This document shows positions 1 to 9,451 of a DNA stretch of 64,000 nucleotides, in pieces. The position numbers and the translations under genes are program-made. Below the pieces are notes generated by a model, which made no database searches, was not told the DNA's origin, and saw only the letters and a list, made by a program, of their open reading frames with translations. Position 1 is the stretch's first letter, and every line of letters begins with the position of its first letter. The DNA is from Rhynchopus sp. YZ270_cl-10 (taxonomy: Eukaryota > Euglenozoa > Diplonemea > Diplonemida > Diplonemidae): the NCBI GenBank assembly GCA_964035575.1, contig OZ037846.1, positions 337,501 to 401,500 of the forward strand. The letters are read 5' to 3'.

Positions 1-630
1 CAGTACAGTACAGTACAGTACAGTACAGTACAGTACAGTACAGTACAGTACAGTACAGTACAGTACAGTACAGTACAGTACAGTACAGTACAGTACAGTA
101 CAGTACAGTACAGTACAGTACAGTACAGTACAGTACAGTACAGTACAGTACAGTACAGTACAGTACAGTACAGTACAGTACAGTACAGTACAGTACAGTA
201 CAGTACAGTACAGTACAGTACAGTACAGTACAGTACAGTACAGTACAGTACAGTACAGTACAGTACAGTACAGTACAGTACAGTACAGTACAGTACAGTA
301 CAGTACAGTACAGTACAGTACAGTACAGTACAGTACAGTACAGTACAGTACAGTACAGTACAGTACAGTACAGTACAGTACAGTACAGTACAGTACAGTA
401 CAGTACAGTACAGTACAGTACAGTACAGTACAGTACAGTACAGTACAGTACAGTACAGTACAGTACAGTACAGTACAGTACAGTACAGTACAGTACAGTA
501 CAGTACAGTACAGTACAGTACAGTACAGTACAGTACAGTACAGTACAGTACAGTACAGTACAGTACAGTACAGTACAGTACAGTACAGTACAGTACAGTA
601 CAGTACAGTACAGTACAGTACAGTACAGTA
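1..630. repeat. (CAGTA)n microsatellite
   Basis: This is a perfect 5-bp tandem array of 126 units with no interruption seen. It runs off the left edge of the window, so its true length is unknown. The same unit on the same strand recurs at 35646-36121. The perfect homogeneity points to recent expansion, and the copy number in an assembly may be unreliable. Confidence 0.98.
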
Positions 631-810
631 GCCTTATTTTGGCGTCGTTGCGGGTATTGGGGGATCTCAGGGGACTAGACTCGACACACTAGACTTGACA
701 AAAAATACGTTGCTTTTTATTCGCTTTTTATTCGCTTTTTCGTTCGCTTTTGGTTCGCTTTATTCGCTTTATTCGCCGGCGAATAAGGCGAATTTTTTAT
801 TCGCTTACCA
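631..810 (+). repeat. Fragment of dispersed spacer repeat with TTCGC-rich tail
   Basis: The stretch after the microsatellite (TTGGCGTCGTTGCGGG, then GGGGGATCT and TTGACAAAAAATAC) matches 28826-28970, and its first part also matches about 32107-32140. It ends in many TTCGCTTT/GCGAATA words that form small inverted repeats. The same TTCGC-rich sequence borders the spacer repeat at 28127-28200 and 31231-31320. No coding potential was recognised. Confidence 0.7.
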
Positions 811-853
811 TGTATGCCTAGGGGGGGGGGGGGGGGTAGGGGATACGACTCCA

Positions 854-2013
854 GCCATTTTGGCTGGGACCAAACGCACGGAAAATTCATTTGGCATTAT
901 CTGGCCATCTCCAAGGCAACTGCGGGTGAAAAACACCCTCAGAGTGGGTCACAGGGGGCCTGTGGGTCGAAAAACGACCCAGAAGCCACCCCAGAATACA
1001 AAAAAATGGAAAAAAATAGTGAAAAAACGGCTTTTTTCACGTTTTGGCCACTTTGGGCAAAATAGCGATTTTTCGAGAAAAAAATCAAAAACCGGGATAT
1101 TTTTTGACATCACAAAGCCTCCTTTGGCACAAATATACCCCAAAAGTGGCCTGTGAGTCCATTCCAACCTGTTTTGGACATATTTGACACTTTTGGAAGT
1201 GTTTTTTTGGTGTTTTTAGGTCAAAAAAATGCCCAAGACGTCCCCAAGACATCCCCAAGACACTTTGCACACCCCCTGTTACGGTCATATTTTTTTCGTT
1301 TTTTTGCCTGAAACCCCCAAAATACCCCTCCCGGACCCCACATAGTCCCGAATATCCATCACACACCCACTCAGAGTGAGTAGAAGCACCCCAAAAAAAA
1401 TATTTTTTAAAGCCCTTCAACTTCAACATGGATGCTGCCGAAACTGAAGCACAATTTTAGGGCTTTAAAAAATATTTTTTTTGGGGTGCTTCTACTCACT
1501 CTGAGTGGGTGTGTGATGGATATTCGGGACTATGTGGGGTCCGGGAGGGGTATTTTGGGGGTTTCAGGCAAAAAAACGAAAAAAATATGACCGTAACAGG
1601 GGGTGTGCAAAGTGTCTTGGGGATGTCTTGGGGACGTCTTGGGCATTTTTTTGACCTAAAAACACCAAAAAAACACTTCCAAAAGTGTCAAATATGTCCA
1701 AAACAGGTTGGAATGGACTCACAGGCCACTTTTGGGGTATATTTGTGCCAAAGGAGGCTTTGTGATGTCAAAAAATATCCCGGTTTTTGATTTTTTTCTC
1801 GAAAAATCGCTATTTTGCCCAAAGTGGCCAAAACGTGAAAAAAGCCGTTTTTTCACTATTTTTTTCCATTTTTTTGTATTCTGGGGTGGCTTCTGGGTCG
1901 TTTTTCGACCCACAGGCCCCCTGTGACCCACTCTGAGGGTGTTTTTCACCCGCAGTTGCCTTGGAGATGACCAGATAATGCCAAATGAATTTTCCGTGCG
2001 CAAAAAATGGCTG
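854..2013. mobile_element. Foldback (giant palindrome) element
   Basis: Two arms of about 540-560 bp (about 854-1416 and 1460-2013) are near-perfect reverse complements around a 43-bp spacer. Only a single substitution (near 905/1974) and a small gap near the tips were noticed. Open frames on one arm are mirrored exactly on the other, so they are a symmetry artefact and not genes. The outer tips read GCCATTTT and AAAATGGC. The flanks join as TACGACTCCA + CACGGCGGGG, and this joined sequence occurs uninterrupted in reverse orientation at about 5385-5425, which gives a natural empty site. No target duplication longer than about 2 bp is visible. It is a non-autonomous foldback-type DNA element; its source of transposase is unknown. 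Confidence 0.85.
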
Positions 2014-2084
2014 CACGGCGGGGTCCGCACACCCCGAGGGTCCGTAAAACGGCATGTTAGGACACTCCCTCTTTACGGAGTGTC

Positions 2085-2227
2085 ATTACGTACCCTAGGG
2101 TACGTAATTACGTACCCTAGGGTCCGTAATTACGTACCCTAGGGTCCGTAATTACGTACCCTAGGGTCCGTAATTACGTACCCTAGGGTCCGTAATTACG
2201 GACCCTAGGGTACGTAATTACGGAGCC
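2085..2227. repeat. 22-bp palindromic satellite, array 1
   Basis: About six tandem units alternate two perfect palindromes, GTAATTAC and GACCCTAGGGTC, with G/T variants at the junction (GTACCC or GGACCC). Every half-unit is self-complementary, so both strands read almost the same. Related units follow the poly-G tract at 5262-5345. No coding capacity. Confidence 0.9.
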
Positions 2228-2575
2228 TCCCAGGGAAAGGGACTCTCGAAAAATTTTTTTTGCCCCCGTTTAGGGCTAATTTCGACGATTTGAGGCCATT
2301 AAAAGCAAAATTTGGCACTTTTGAGCATCTGTGGGGGTCTAAAACGCAGTTTAGAGTACCACAATTTTTAGTGGGTTTTACCGAAAACAAGTCAATTTTT
2401 GGGCCGAAAAAAAAATTTTTTGACATCACAAAATTGCCCTTGGTGGGCCTATGTGTCCTCAATGCTGGGCGAAAAATGCAAATATAGCTATTTTTAACTT
2501 TCACACACAATTTTAACGGGTTTTACCTGTGTACCTGTGTACCTGTGTATCTGTGTACCTGTGTACAGGATATTT
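2228..2575. other. Gene-less stretch with short CCTGTGTA repeat
   Basis: No gene was recognised. The block around 2415-2440 (TTTTTTGACATCACAAA) resembles a block in the left arm of the foldback element near 1100, so it may be a diverged relative. At 2527-2573 there are about six imperfect copies of CCTGTGTA. Confidence 0.5.
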
Positions 2576-2855
2576 GTTGTGAAAGACATCTTCCACCATG
2601 CATTGAGGAGGGTAAGACAGTGGTCGCAGTTTGTACTTGATAGCATAACATTTAACTTCTCCACGGGGGTCTTGGGCCGTTCACTCGGTTATACCTTGAC
2701 CAGCGGAAGATATTCTTGAGGCCTTTTTGGTCTCTAGAATATCCGGTATTCCCGAACGGAGGCGCACTTTGTGTGTTACTACGACCTGGCAATTTCCAGC
2801 AGTAGGTTAAGTAATCTTTCTTGTAAATTGTTGGATCATTATCTCCTCAGTGCAT
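2576..2855 (+). repeat. Structured repeat, copy 1 (right end lost)
   Basis: About 275 bp match 4809-5085 with few differences, including all internal hairpins. One is CGGAAGATATTC paired with GAATATCCGG around a GCCTTTTTGGT loop; others are CACACTTTGTGTG and CTGGCAATTTCCAG. In this copy the right terminal inverted repeat is replaced by other sequence after TCAGTGCATG, while the left end is partly kept (TTGTTGTGAAAGACATCTTCC). It is either a non-autonomous DNA element or a structured non-coding RNA gene copied as a repeat; the sequence does not decide. Confidence 0.7.
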
Positions 2856-3179
2856 GAATGCCCCACGTGACTGGACACTTTTGTGTTTGTCATGTGGAGC
2901 TGTGGTTGCTTTTTCACGACTTTTTTCCTTGTACACCAGTGTACCGTGTACCGGGGTACCTGGGCCGAAAATACACCAGTACCCAGGTGCCTGGGTGCCC
3001 AGACACACCACTGTACCCAGAATCCAGTCTCCCACCCAGAAAACCTACTCATACACCAGAAAAGTGAAAATAGCTACTCGATCAGAAAAGTCGGCTACTC
3101 GACCAGAAAAGTAGCTGGGAAAAGTTCAGAAAAAGCCAGAAAATTTCAACAAAACGCATTTTTAGGTTCTCGAAGACAC

Positions 3180-3297
3180 TGGGTACTGGGTACTGGGTAC
3201 TGGGTACTGGGTACTGGGTACTGGGTACTGGGTACTGGGTACTGGGTACTGGGTACTGGGTACTGGGTACTGGGTACTGGGTACTGGGTACTGGGCA
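3180..3297 (+). repeat. (GGGTACT)n array
   Basis: About 16 perfect copies of a 7-bp G-rich unit. Four or more GGG runs with 4-nt spacers meet the usual pattern for G-quadruplex formation on the plus strand. The complementary array is at 17411-17908. Both arrays have GGGCACCCAG or GGCACCCAG at a border. Confidence 0.95.
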
Positions 3298-4013
3298 CCC
3301 AGAGAAAGCACCTTAAAAGCAGCGAAGGCGCAGGTTACGGGGAAGACAAGGTATGTAATTATGTTTAACTTTCAGTTACTAGTGAAGATTGAACAAAAAA
3401 ATGCCGCATATTTCAACTTGTTCGTGTTTTCAACTCGAAATAAACGCGTAATGTTCACACTATTAAATAGCTATTTTTTTACGCACCAATCATTTTGTGT
3501 CACCTCATGACATGAAGGAGGAAATAGAAACAAAGCATCTTGAACACACTTGCGGTTCTGGGGACGAACCGCGCTGCAGAGCCACTCCTCAGGTCGAGGT
3601 GTGTGCGTTTCACCACAACCTCTCCCATGGGTTTTATCGTGTGATGAGTGTTACGTTTCTATTTGGTTCCACAGGCGCTCGTTACCTGCTTCACATAATT
3701 CACCTCGCTTCACTCGAACCATTTGTGCAGCAGGTCACTCTCTCGACCTGTAGCGTGGAAAAAATCTATCTTATTTCACGGCAATAAATAGCCTTTTTTA
3801 TTAACCTCACCTTTCCCGACTACTACGTTTGTATACCATAACTTAATCACACCCCACATTTACACTCATACAGGATCGTGAAGTCTGAACTGCACCCGCG
3901 ATTGCGATGAGAAGCTTCACCGCGGTCCGACATTCAACAACTCAAAATCTACCCGCATCAATCTATTCTGAGTTTGCGGACGAAGATCTGGGTGGAGGGG
4001 GGTGGGTACACTT
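3298..4013. other. No gene recognised
   Basis: Open frames of up to 96 codons near 3497-3787 have no recognisable domain, and their composition is that of non-coding DNA. No RNA gene was recognised. Confidence 0.5.
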
Positions 4014-4745
4014 AGTCAGTCACTGCTATAGCCATAAACCAAGGGAGCATAGCTAGTGCAAGAAATTCGACTTTGGAAACCTTCCGGAAAGTCTGTCCTC
4101 TGCTTGCGGAGGACTAGACACAAGAAAATATTGCGTTCCCCCAGAAAACCAGTGCACATTTCACACTCCTTGTGGGTGGTCTTGTTGCCTTTTTGGTCAA
4201 CAGTAATTTTGGCCCAGGCATGCTCTTGAAGCATGACAATTTAGTGTGTATGGGGCAGGGTGTTGTTTTGTTCTGAATTCTCTTTGTTATAACATCTAAG
4301 TCAATCGCGGGTGGTGGTTTGTGTAGCGTGAGGCACTCTTTTTAACAAACTTCCTGCGGCTGCTAAAGTGTTATTTCTTCGGATTTAACAACGTACAGCG
4401 TAACATAGTGGATTAGCCTGGTCGACACAACCTTTGATAGCTATGGGATAACCAACCCCCTTCGACCCCTTGTGGGTTCACTGAACAAGCCCTAGTGGTA
4501 GTTAAACGCGATTGACATTTACATTCCTAAAATGAAAGAACAGACAACACTTCTGTACCCGCGCATCAAAATTGTGGAAAACTTTGCACCCCAAACACCC
4601 TCAACAACGCCCGCCAAAAGGCGCCCCTTGTTGCTGGGACTTGGTTCTCATTGATACACTGCACAGCAGGCATTCCTCTGAGTCCAACGCAGTTTGGCCT
4701 GTCTGCAGCGTTGCACCGAAGGTGCACGAAGACAGGGTCTGGTGG
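4014..4745 (-). repeat. Dispersed spacer repeat, inverted copy
   Basis: In reverse complement this region matches the spacers between the cyclase-like genes at about 28200-28800 and 31520-32085. Examples are the CAAGGGGCGCCTTTTGGCGG block (rc near 4620), the GCGATTGACATTTACATT block near 4508 and the CTTTGGAAACCTTCC block near 4068. About 165 bp at 4330-4495 are absent from the other copies and look like a secondary insertion. No coding capacity was recognised. Confidence 0.75.
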
Positions 4746-4790
4746 TAAATTTTGCGTCTCGCATTCCCTCAGGGAAGTTTAAAAACTCTT

Positions 4791-5117
4791 GAGCTCGGTT
4801 TGTTGTCAAAGAAATATTCCACCATGTATTGAGGAGGGTAAGACAGTGTTCGCAGTTTCTACTTGATAGCATTACAACATTTAACTTCTCCACGGGGGTC
4901 TTGGGCCGTTCACTCGGTTATACCTTGACTACCGGAAGATATTCTTGAGGCCTTTTTGGTCTCTAGAATATCCGGTCTTCCCGAACGGAGGCACACTTTG
5001 TGTGTTACTACGACCTGGCAATTTCCAGCAGTAGGTTAAGTAATCTTTCTTGTAAATTGTTGGATCATTATCTCCTCAGTGCATGGTGGAAGACGTCTTT
5101 GACAACTAACCGAGCTC
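4791..5117. mobile_element. 327-bp element with about 46-bp terminal inverted repeats (MITE-like)
   Basis: The left end (4791-4836, beginning GAGCTCGGTTTGTTGTCAAA) is the inverted complement of the right end (about 5072-5117), with a few mismatches. The interior matches 2580-2855 and contains several conserved hairpins. The length, the long inverted ends and the absence of an open frame are typical of a miniature inverted-repeat transposable element. No clear target duplication was found. A structured RNA gene closed by a long terminal stem is the alternative. Confidence 0.7.
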
Positions 5118-5261
5118 ACGACTTTTTTCGGTATGTAACTTGGGATAGGCCCACATGATCATGGTCTATCATGTGGTACCTGTGTACCACTCGGTTTGCT
5201 CCCAGGGCTTTTCGACCAGCAGTCACACATCCAAACAGTGATTTCCCACCTTAGACCACGT

Positions 5262-5450
5262 AATTACGTACCCTAGGGTCCGTAATTACGGACCCTAGGG
5301 TACGTAATTACGGACCCTAGGGTCCGTAATTACGGACCCGGGTCCGCACTTGAGGGTCCGTAAAGAGGGTCCGTAAAATTTACGGACCCTCGGTGTGTGG
5401 ACCCCGCCGTGTGGAGTCGTACCCCCTAGGGGGGGGGGGGGGGGGGGGGT
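5262..5450. repeat. Palindromic satellite array 2, poly-G tract and foldback empty site
   Basis: GTAATTAC/GGACCCTAGGGTCC units run to about 5345, followed by GAGGGTCCGTAAA variants. Then comes the sequence that in reverse reads GGGGGTACGACTCCA-CACGGCGGGG, the uninterrupted target corresponding to the foldback insertion at 854-2013. A run of about 21 G follows at 5429-5449; the same layout (poly-G, target, palindromic satellite) surrounds the foldback element. Confidence 0.8.
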
Positions 5451-6314
5451 GGACACCCCAACCATGCGGTCCTGCAATCCATTTCGTGGTTTACATCTGA
5501 TATGTGCTCCTCCCGCTTCCACTCATCAGTCAGCTGAATGAAAGGAACGTTGCGAACACAATAAAAAAAAATTGACTTGAAATACAAAAGCCCCAGGGTG
5601 TCTTTGGTGCGCACCGTGGGTGGACACCCCACATACAGGCCCCTTACCTACCTACGTCCATTTCGTGGTTTACATCTGATAAAAAGTGAAGTTATTAATG
5701 CAGGCACCTCCGACTGACCCACGTACGATGCCAGCCATCCGGACGAAAGCACAAGTACCCTGCGGCCAACAACAGAATCATCTGATAAAAAAAAAAACAA
5801 TAGGGACCCCCCCCCAGAAAAATTATAGTACAGCTGTCCCTTCCATCTGAGACGTTCATCTACACCACGAAAGTGATAATGATCGTGTAGTAACACCTCG
5901 CCTTGTTCTCCGTATAGGCTCCACGCAAATTGTTTCGAACACCCCGCACCCCGATTGTTCCATTCTTTTTCTGTCGGAAGACATCTAAAACAGACCCCCT
6001 TTTGTCATTATTTTTTCCCCCTTTTTGAAATTGGGTTAAGTGTAGACAGGATGCCCTCCACAACCCCCCCTCATGACAGGGACACTGCCCTTTCAACACC
6101 TTCACTCTTCAAAACACCCCTTTTTTCCTCCCTTTCAATATCCTTCCTAACCCCCCCGACACGACGTACTCGCCATATCCATGACAGGTGATGTTACTCA
6201 TAATATCATTGGTTTTGTAGTCAGCCTTAAGTCAGACTGTTGACGCGGAAACCTTCTCCACTGCGGCCTTCAATGTTCTCCATTGAATATTCGCTACTAC
6301 AACCAATCTGCATC
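5451..6314. other. No gene recognised
   Basis: A short sequence, CCATTTCGTGGTTTACATCTGAT, occurs twice (about 5480 and 5658). No protein domain, RNA gene or element ends were recognised. Confidence 0.45.
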
Positions 6315-6358
6315 GGATCGGACTCCTCTCGCACTCGAGTGCGAGAAGAGTCCGATCC
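6315..6358. repeat. 44-bp near-perfect palindrome
   Basis: Two 22-nt arms meet at CTCGAG (6334-6339) with one mismatched pair and no loop. It could extrude as a cruciform or form a stem in RNA. Function unknown. Confidence 0.9.
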
Positions 6359-6568
6359 TCGTCTGGCCCAAAAATCAGTCTCAGACCTACTACAAACCAT
6401 GTAATATGAAAGGCGAAAATCTCTGTCAGGCGCCCATCCGTCATAGGACAGGTACCCACCCACCCTATGCATTGCTACTAACATTTATTAGCAACACCAC
6501 CTTTTTGTCATATCACCTTAACCACTCCATGACTAATACGTCGTGAAGTCTTCTTCCCCCCCCTCCCC

Positions 6569-6681
6569 TACCTAGGCATACCTAGAAGGCGAATATCATA
6601 TTCGCCCTACATTCGGATCCGAATACGATATTAGGATCCGAATATAGGCCGAATACGTATTCGCCTTGTAGGTATGCGGCC
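6569..6681. repeat. Nested palindromes built on GGCGAATA
   Basis: The outer arms are GGCATACCTAGAAGGCGAATA and TATTCGCCTTGTAGGTATGC. Inside are GGCGAATAT/ATATTCGCC, ATTCGGATCCGAAT and GAATACGTATTC. The GCGAATA word is the one enriched in the TTCGC-rich tails at 740-810, 28131-28200 and 31233-31320. It lies just downstream of the EF-hand gene. Confidence 0.75.
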
Positions 6682-6714
6682 CCTCCCCCCGCTCTCTTCC
6701 CCTCCCCCTCCCCC

Positions 6715-8653
6715 TCACCTGTACAACCTCTCAATCATCTTCGCCTGCTGCGCTACACCTAGCTTCACCCTGGGGAGCTCGGACGTCTCGACATACTTCT
6801 TCTGCAGTGCTGCGGTGGCGTCCCTACTGCGCTTCATGCCGCCTGTGTAGAGGCGTGAGGTCTGCTCCGTGCAGAGGGCAGGGGTGAGGACACGGGAGGG
6901 GGGTGTAGCAAGGTGCTTTGCGCGGAGTGCGGTGCGTTTGTCGTTGCGTACGGCAACCTCTGTGTTGTAGAGACGCTGTATGGCGAGCTGCAGGTCGTCT
7001 CTTTCGATGCAGCGTGTCGGGCTGGTCTCGGTGATGTAGGTTTCGGCGAGGTGCTGGCGGCGCTGCTGTGCTGCGGCGACCTGGTCGTCGTAGAGACGTG
7101 ATGTGACGAGCTCGAGCTGTTCCGCATCGAGGCGGTTGTTGTTGACCCAGCGTGTGGGGCTGGCGCGCGCCTCCTCGGCCAGGGATTCCTGCCTGCGTGC
7201 TTCGTGCTCGGCAATGCGGTCCAGCTGTTGGTAGTATACCTTCTGGACAAGAGCGTGCTGCTCGTCGTGTGTCAGGTGTGTCCGCGTCTTCTCCCTCGAC
7301 TTCTCGAAGGTGCGGAGGTTGCGTTCTGCTTGGTTGAAGGCGTGTTCGAGTTGGTTGATGCGCGAGTCAAACGCGGAGAGACGTGCTTTGTGTACGTTCA
7401 TGCCTGTGGAGGGGGAGGGAGGGAGGGATTGTTTTGATTAGAAATTAAATTTTGGTATTTTTCAGGCAAAAAAAACGGTGGGGTAGAGTAGGGTGATGAG
7501 AGAGCTTTGATGGAATAGGTCGTATGACTGAAGCCGAAGTTGTACACACACCTTTGTAAAGTACCACCTGCGCGGGTTTCTTTTTGCTCGTCTTCGTCGT
7601 CTCCTTCGCCACAGCGCCGTGCAACGCTTCGTTCAACGCAATGTCCTTCTTCACCTTCCACGCCGGCGTCGTTGGGTGCAACGCACGCACGAACTCCAAA
7701 AAGCTCACGTACCCACTTCTGTCTTTGTCCATCGCCTTGAAGCAGGGGGTATCCGCTGTGAACGGGCTTGGGTTTTGTTCGAGGTACCCCACCAGCTCGC
7801 TGTGGCTGACCGACCCACTCCCGTCAGAGTCAATCCCTTCGAAGGCCTCTTTACAGAATAAAAACATCTGTTCCGTGACCACTTCGGGGAGGGCTGGCTC
7901 GCCCTCTTCCTCTTCCCCTTCGCCTTCTTCTGCCTCTTCCTCTTCCGCTTCCGCGTCGAGAACTGCCTTCGCTTCCCTTGCATCGTCAAGGAGCTGCTGT
8001 TTAAACTCCTTCCATGAAGCTTCGTACTGCCGCATGGCATGCTTGATGTTGTGCTTGCTGATATTGGGGAGAAGGGAGCGGAGCAACTCTGCAGGTGAGA
8101 TCGTCCCTGTCCTGTCTTTGTCAAGACGTTTAAACGCTTTGTGATCTGACACATCCAGTGTGCTATCAAAAAGGGTGACCATTTCCGACACCACGTCTTT
8201 CTTGCGTTGTAATACTGAGACTTCGACGTCGCGGGAACGGCGTGAAAAGGTGACGTCGTTGCCACTCAAACGGAAGTAGATTTCGCGGAACTGCAAATAC
8301 TGTACTCTAGGCAGGTACTCGAGGTCGATTTCCTCTTCCTCTTCTTCGGGCTCGTCGTGCTCCTCGTCGGGGGTGCTTTTGCAGTACTGTGCGTCGTATT
8401 CTTGGAATGTTTCTAAAGACGTTTCTGGAAACAGCGCAGCAAAGAGGGAAGGTAGCGTCCACCCTTCCTGCCGTTGTATCGCATCCCAGCACTCCACCAT
8501 GCGCGAGGAAAACCCGGGAAGAACCTCATTCAGCTCCGCCTCTACTTGGCTGAGGACAGCACCGAGCCGGAGTGCGCTGTTCCCCTGCTGGATTTTCGAA
8601 ATGAGGCTCGCAGCACTGCAGTATCCATCATAGGTGAGGGCCAGGTCGCCCAT
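6715..8653 (-). CDS. EF-hand / RLY-repeat protein (two exons)
   Basis: Exon 8653-7552 and exon 7403-6715 join in frame across a 148-bp GT-AG intron; G plus GC makes the Gly codon. The product is about 596 aa. Residues 1-177 are unrecognised and include a Glu-rich stretch. Canonical EF-hand loops lie at 178-189 (DKDRTGTISPAE), 275-286 (DSDGSGSVSHSE) and 309-320 (DKDRSGYVSFLE), so calcium binding is very likely. An acidic Glu-rich linker is at about 234-252. The second exon has four to five degenerate repeats of about 30 aa centred on RLY, with a later Pro/Arg. Similar RLY repeats occur in cytoskeletal or flagellar proteins of protists; that role is inference. The start is ATG 8653 because an AG acceptor lies 11 nt upstream. 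The terminal AGG-TGA also reads as a splice donor (CAG|GTGAGG), so a further exon is possible. Confidence 0.75.
7404..7551 (-). other. 148-bp spliceosomal intron
   Basis: On the minus strand it begins GTGTGTGTAC directly after AAAG and ends in a pyrimidine tract (CCCTCCCTCCCCCTCCACAG). Removing it keeps the reading frame of the EF-hand/RLY gene open across both exons, which is good evidence that it is real. Confidence 0.8.
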
Positions 8654-8831
8654 GGGTGTGTAATCTGCGAAAATAGAAACTAACTTTCGGTTCTGAATAA
8701 AAAGAAAACAATGAAAAAACAACTTTTTCGTTTATCGCTCCGCAAGCTTGTTGTGTTTTTTCGCTGAAGTGTGTGTTGTATGAGAGAGAAAAAATAATGA
8801 GTGAGAAAACACAAGCTGGCGGGCACGCACC
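8654..8831 (-). promoter_or_regulatory. 5' leader splice acceptor of the EF-hand/RLY gene
   Basis: A pyrimidine-rich stretch ends in TTTTCGCAG at 8665, 11 nt before the ATG. It may be the 3' end of a leader intron whose donor would be GGAAG|GTGCGTG at 8831/8830 (intron of 166 bp). It may instead be a trans-splicing acceptor, as in euglenozoans. The sequence alone cannot separate the two. Confidence 0.45.
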
Positions 8832-8869
8832 TTCCGTCGTTTCTATTTCCTATTGTCAAGTACCTTGAT

Positions 8870-9451
8870 CAGGGGGGCCGCCACCTAGCAAAGTTCTGTT
8901 GATGGTCAACAGAACTTTTTGAAAATGAAAAAAAAAAAAAAAAAAAAAGTTCTGTTGAGTGGTTCAGACCCGTTCTACTTGTCAAAAAATCTCAGGAGAA
9001 GAAGATATGGAGAGGTGAGTGCTCAAACGTCCCAAAAAAGTCAAAATCGGGTGGTGGAAAAAAAAAAAAGTTGCGTACCGTGCGCCTGCGGCGCAAGCAG
9101 CTCCCACCACCAACGCAGTTCCATTATATGGGAACATTTTTTTTTTTGTAATTGTTGCGTACCGTGGCTTCGCCAGGAACCTTTGGGTGTCATGACCGCT
9201 GCTTACTGATAAGAAGGCTGACACCACTACGGCTTGTGGACGGCCACCGTAGAGTACAATGTACAGCCTGGTGAGAGGGAAGAGCAAATGTCGCTGATTC
9301 GGAGGAACTCTGACCGGGCTTGGGGAACATGCGTCTCTCCGCCGGAGGCCACGAGAAGGAGCTTTGCAGGGGTTTTCGCGCGAAGCGCGAAAATTTTTTT
9401 TGGACCATCAACAGAACTTTTTCAAAACCCAAAATCCTGGCGGCGGGGCTG
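8870..9451. mobile_element. Non-autonomous hAT-type element A
   Basis: The 582-bp element is flanked by a perfect 8-bp direct repeat, ACCTTGAT (8862-8869 and 9452-9459), the target-site duplication size of hAT transposons. The ends are imperfect inverted repeats starting CAGGGGGGCCGCCA and ending TGGCGGCGGGGCTG. Just inside are inverted AAAGTTCTGTTGAT-GGTC and GACC-ATCAACAGAACTTT, and the left one also forms its own hairpin. The interior 8890-9110 matches element B (16879-17177); the segment 9110-9390 is extra. No transposase is encoded. Confidence 0.85.

Noticed and set aside
949-1926. Identical predicted proteins on both strands (72-114 aa)
   Set aside because: They arise from the foldback symmetry; the same DNA is read twice. 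No domain or codon bias supports coding.
4330-4495. Possible tRNA-derived SINE insertion
   Set aside because: A GGGTTCACTGAAC stretch faintly resembles a B box, but no convincing A box, tail or target duplication was found.
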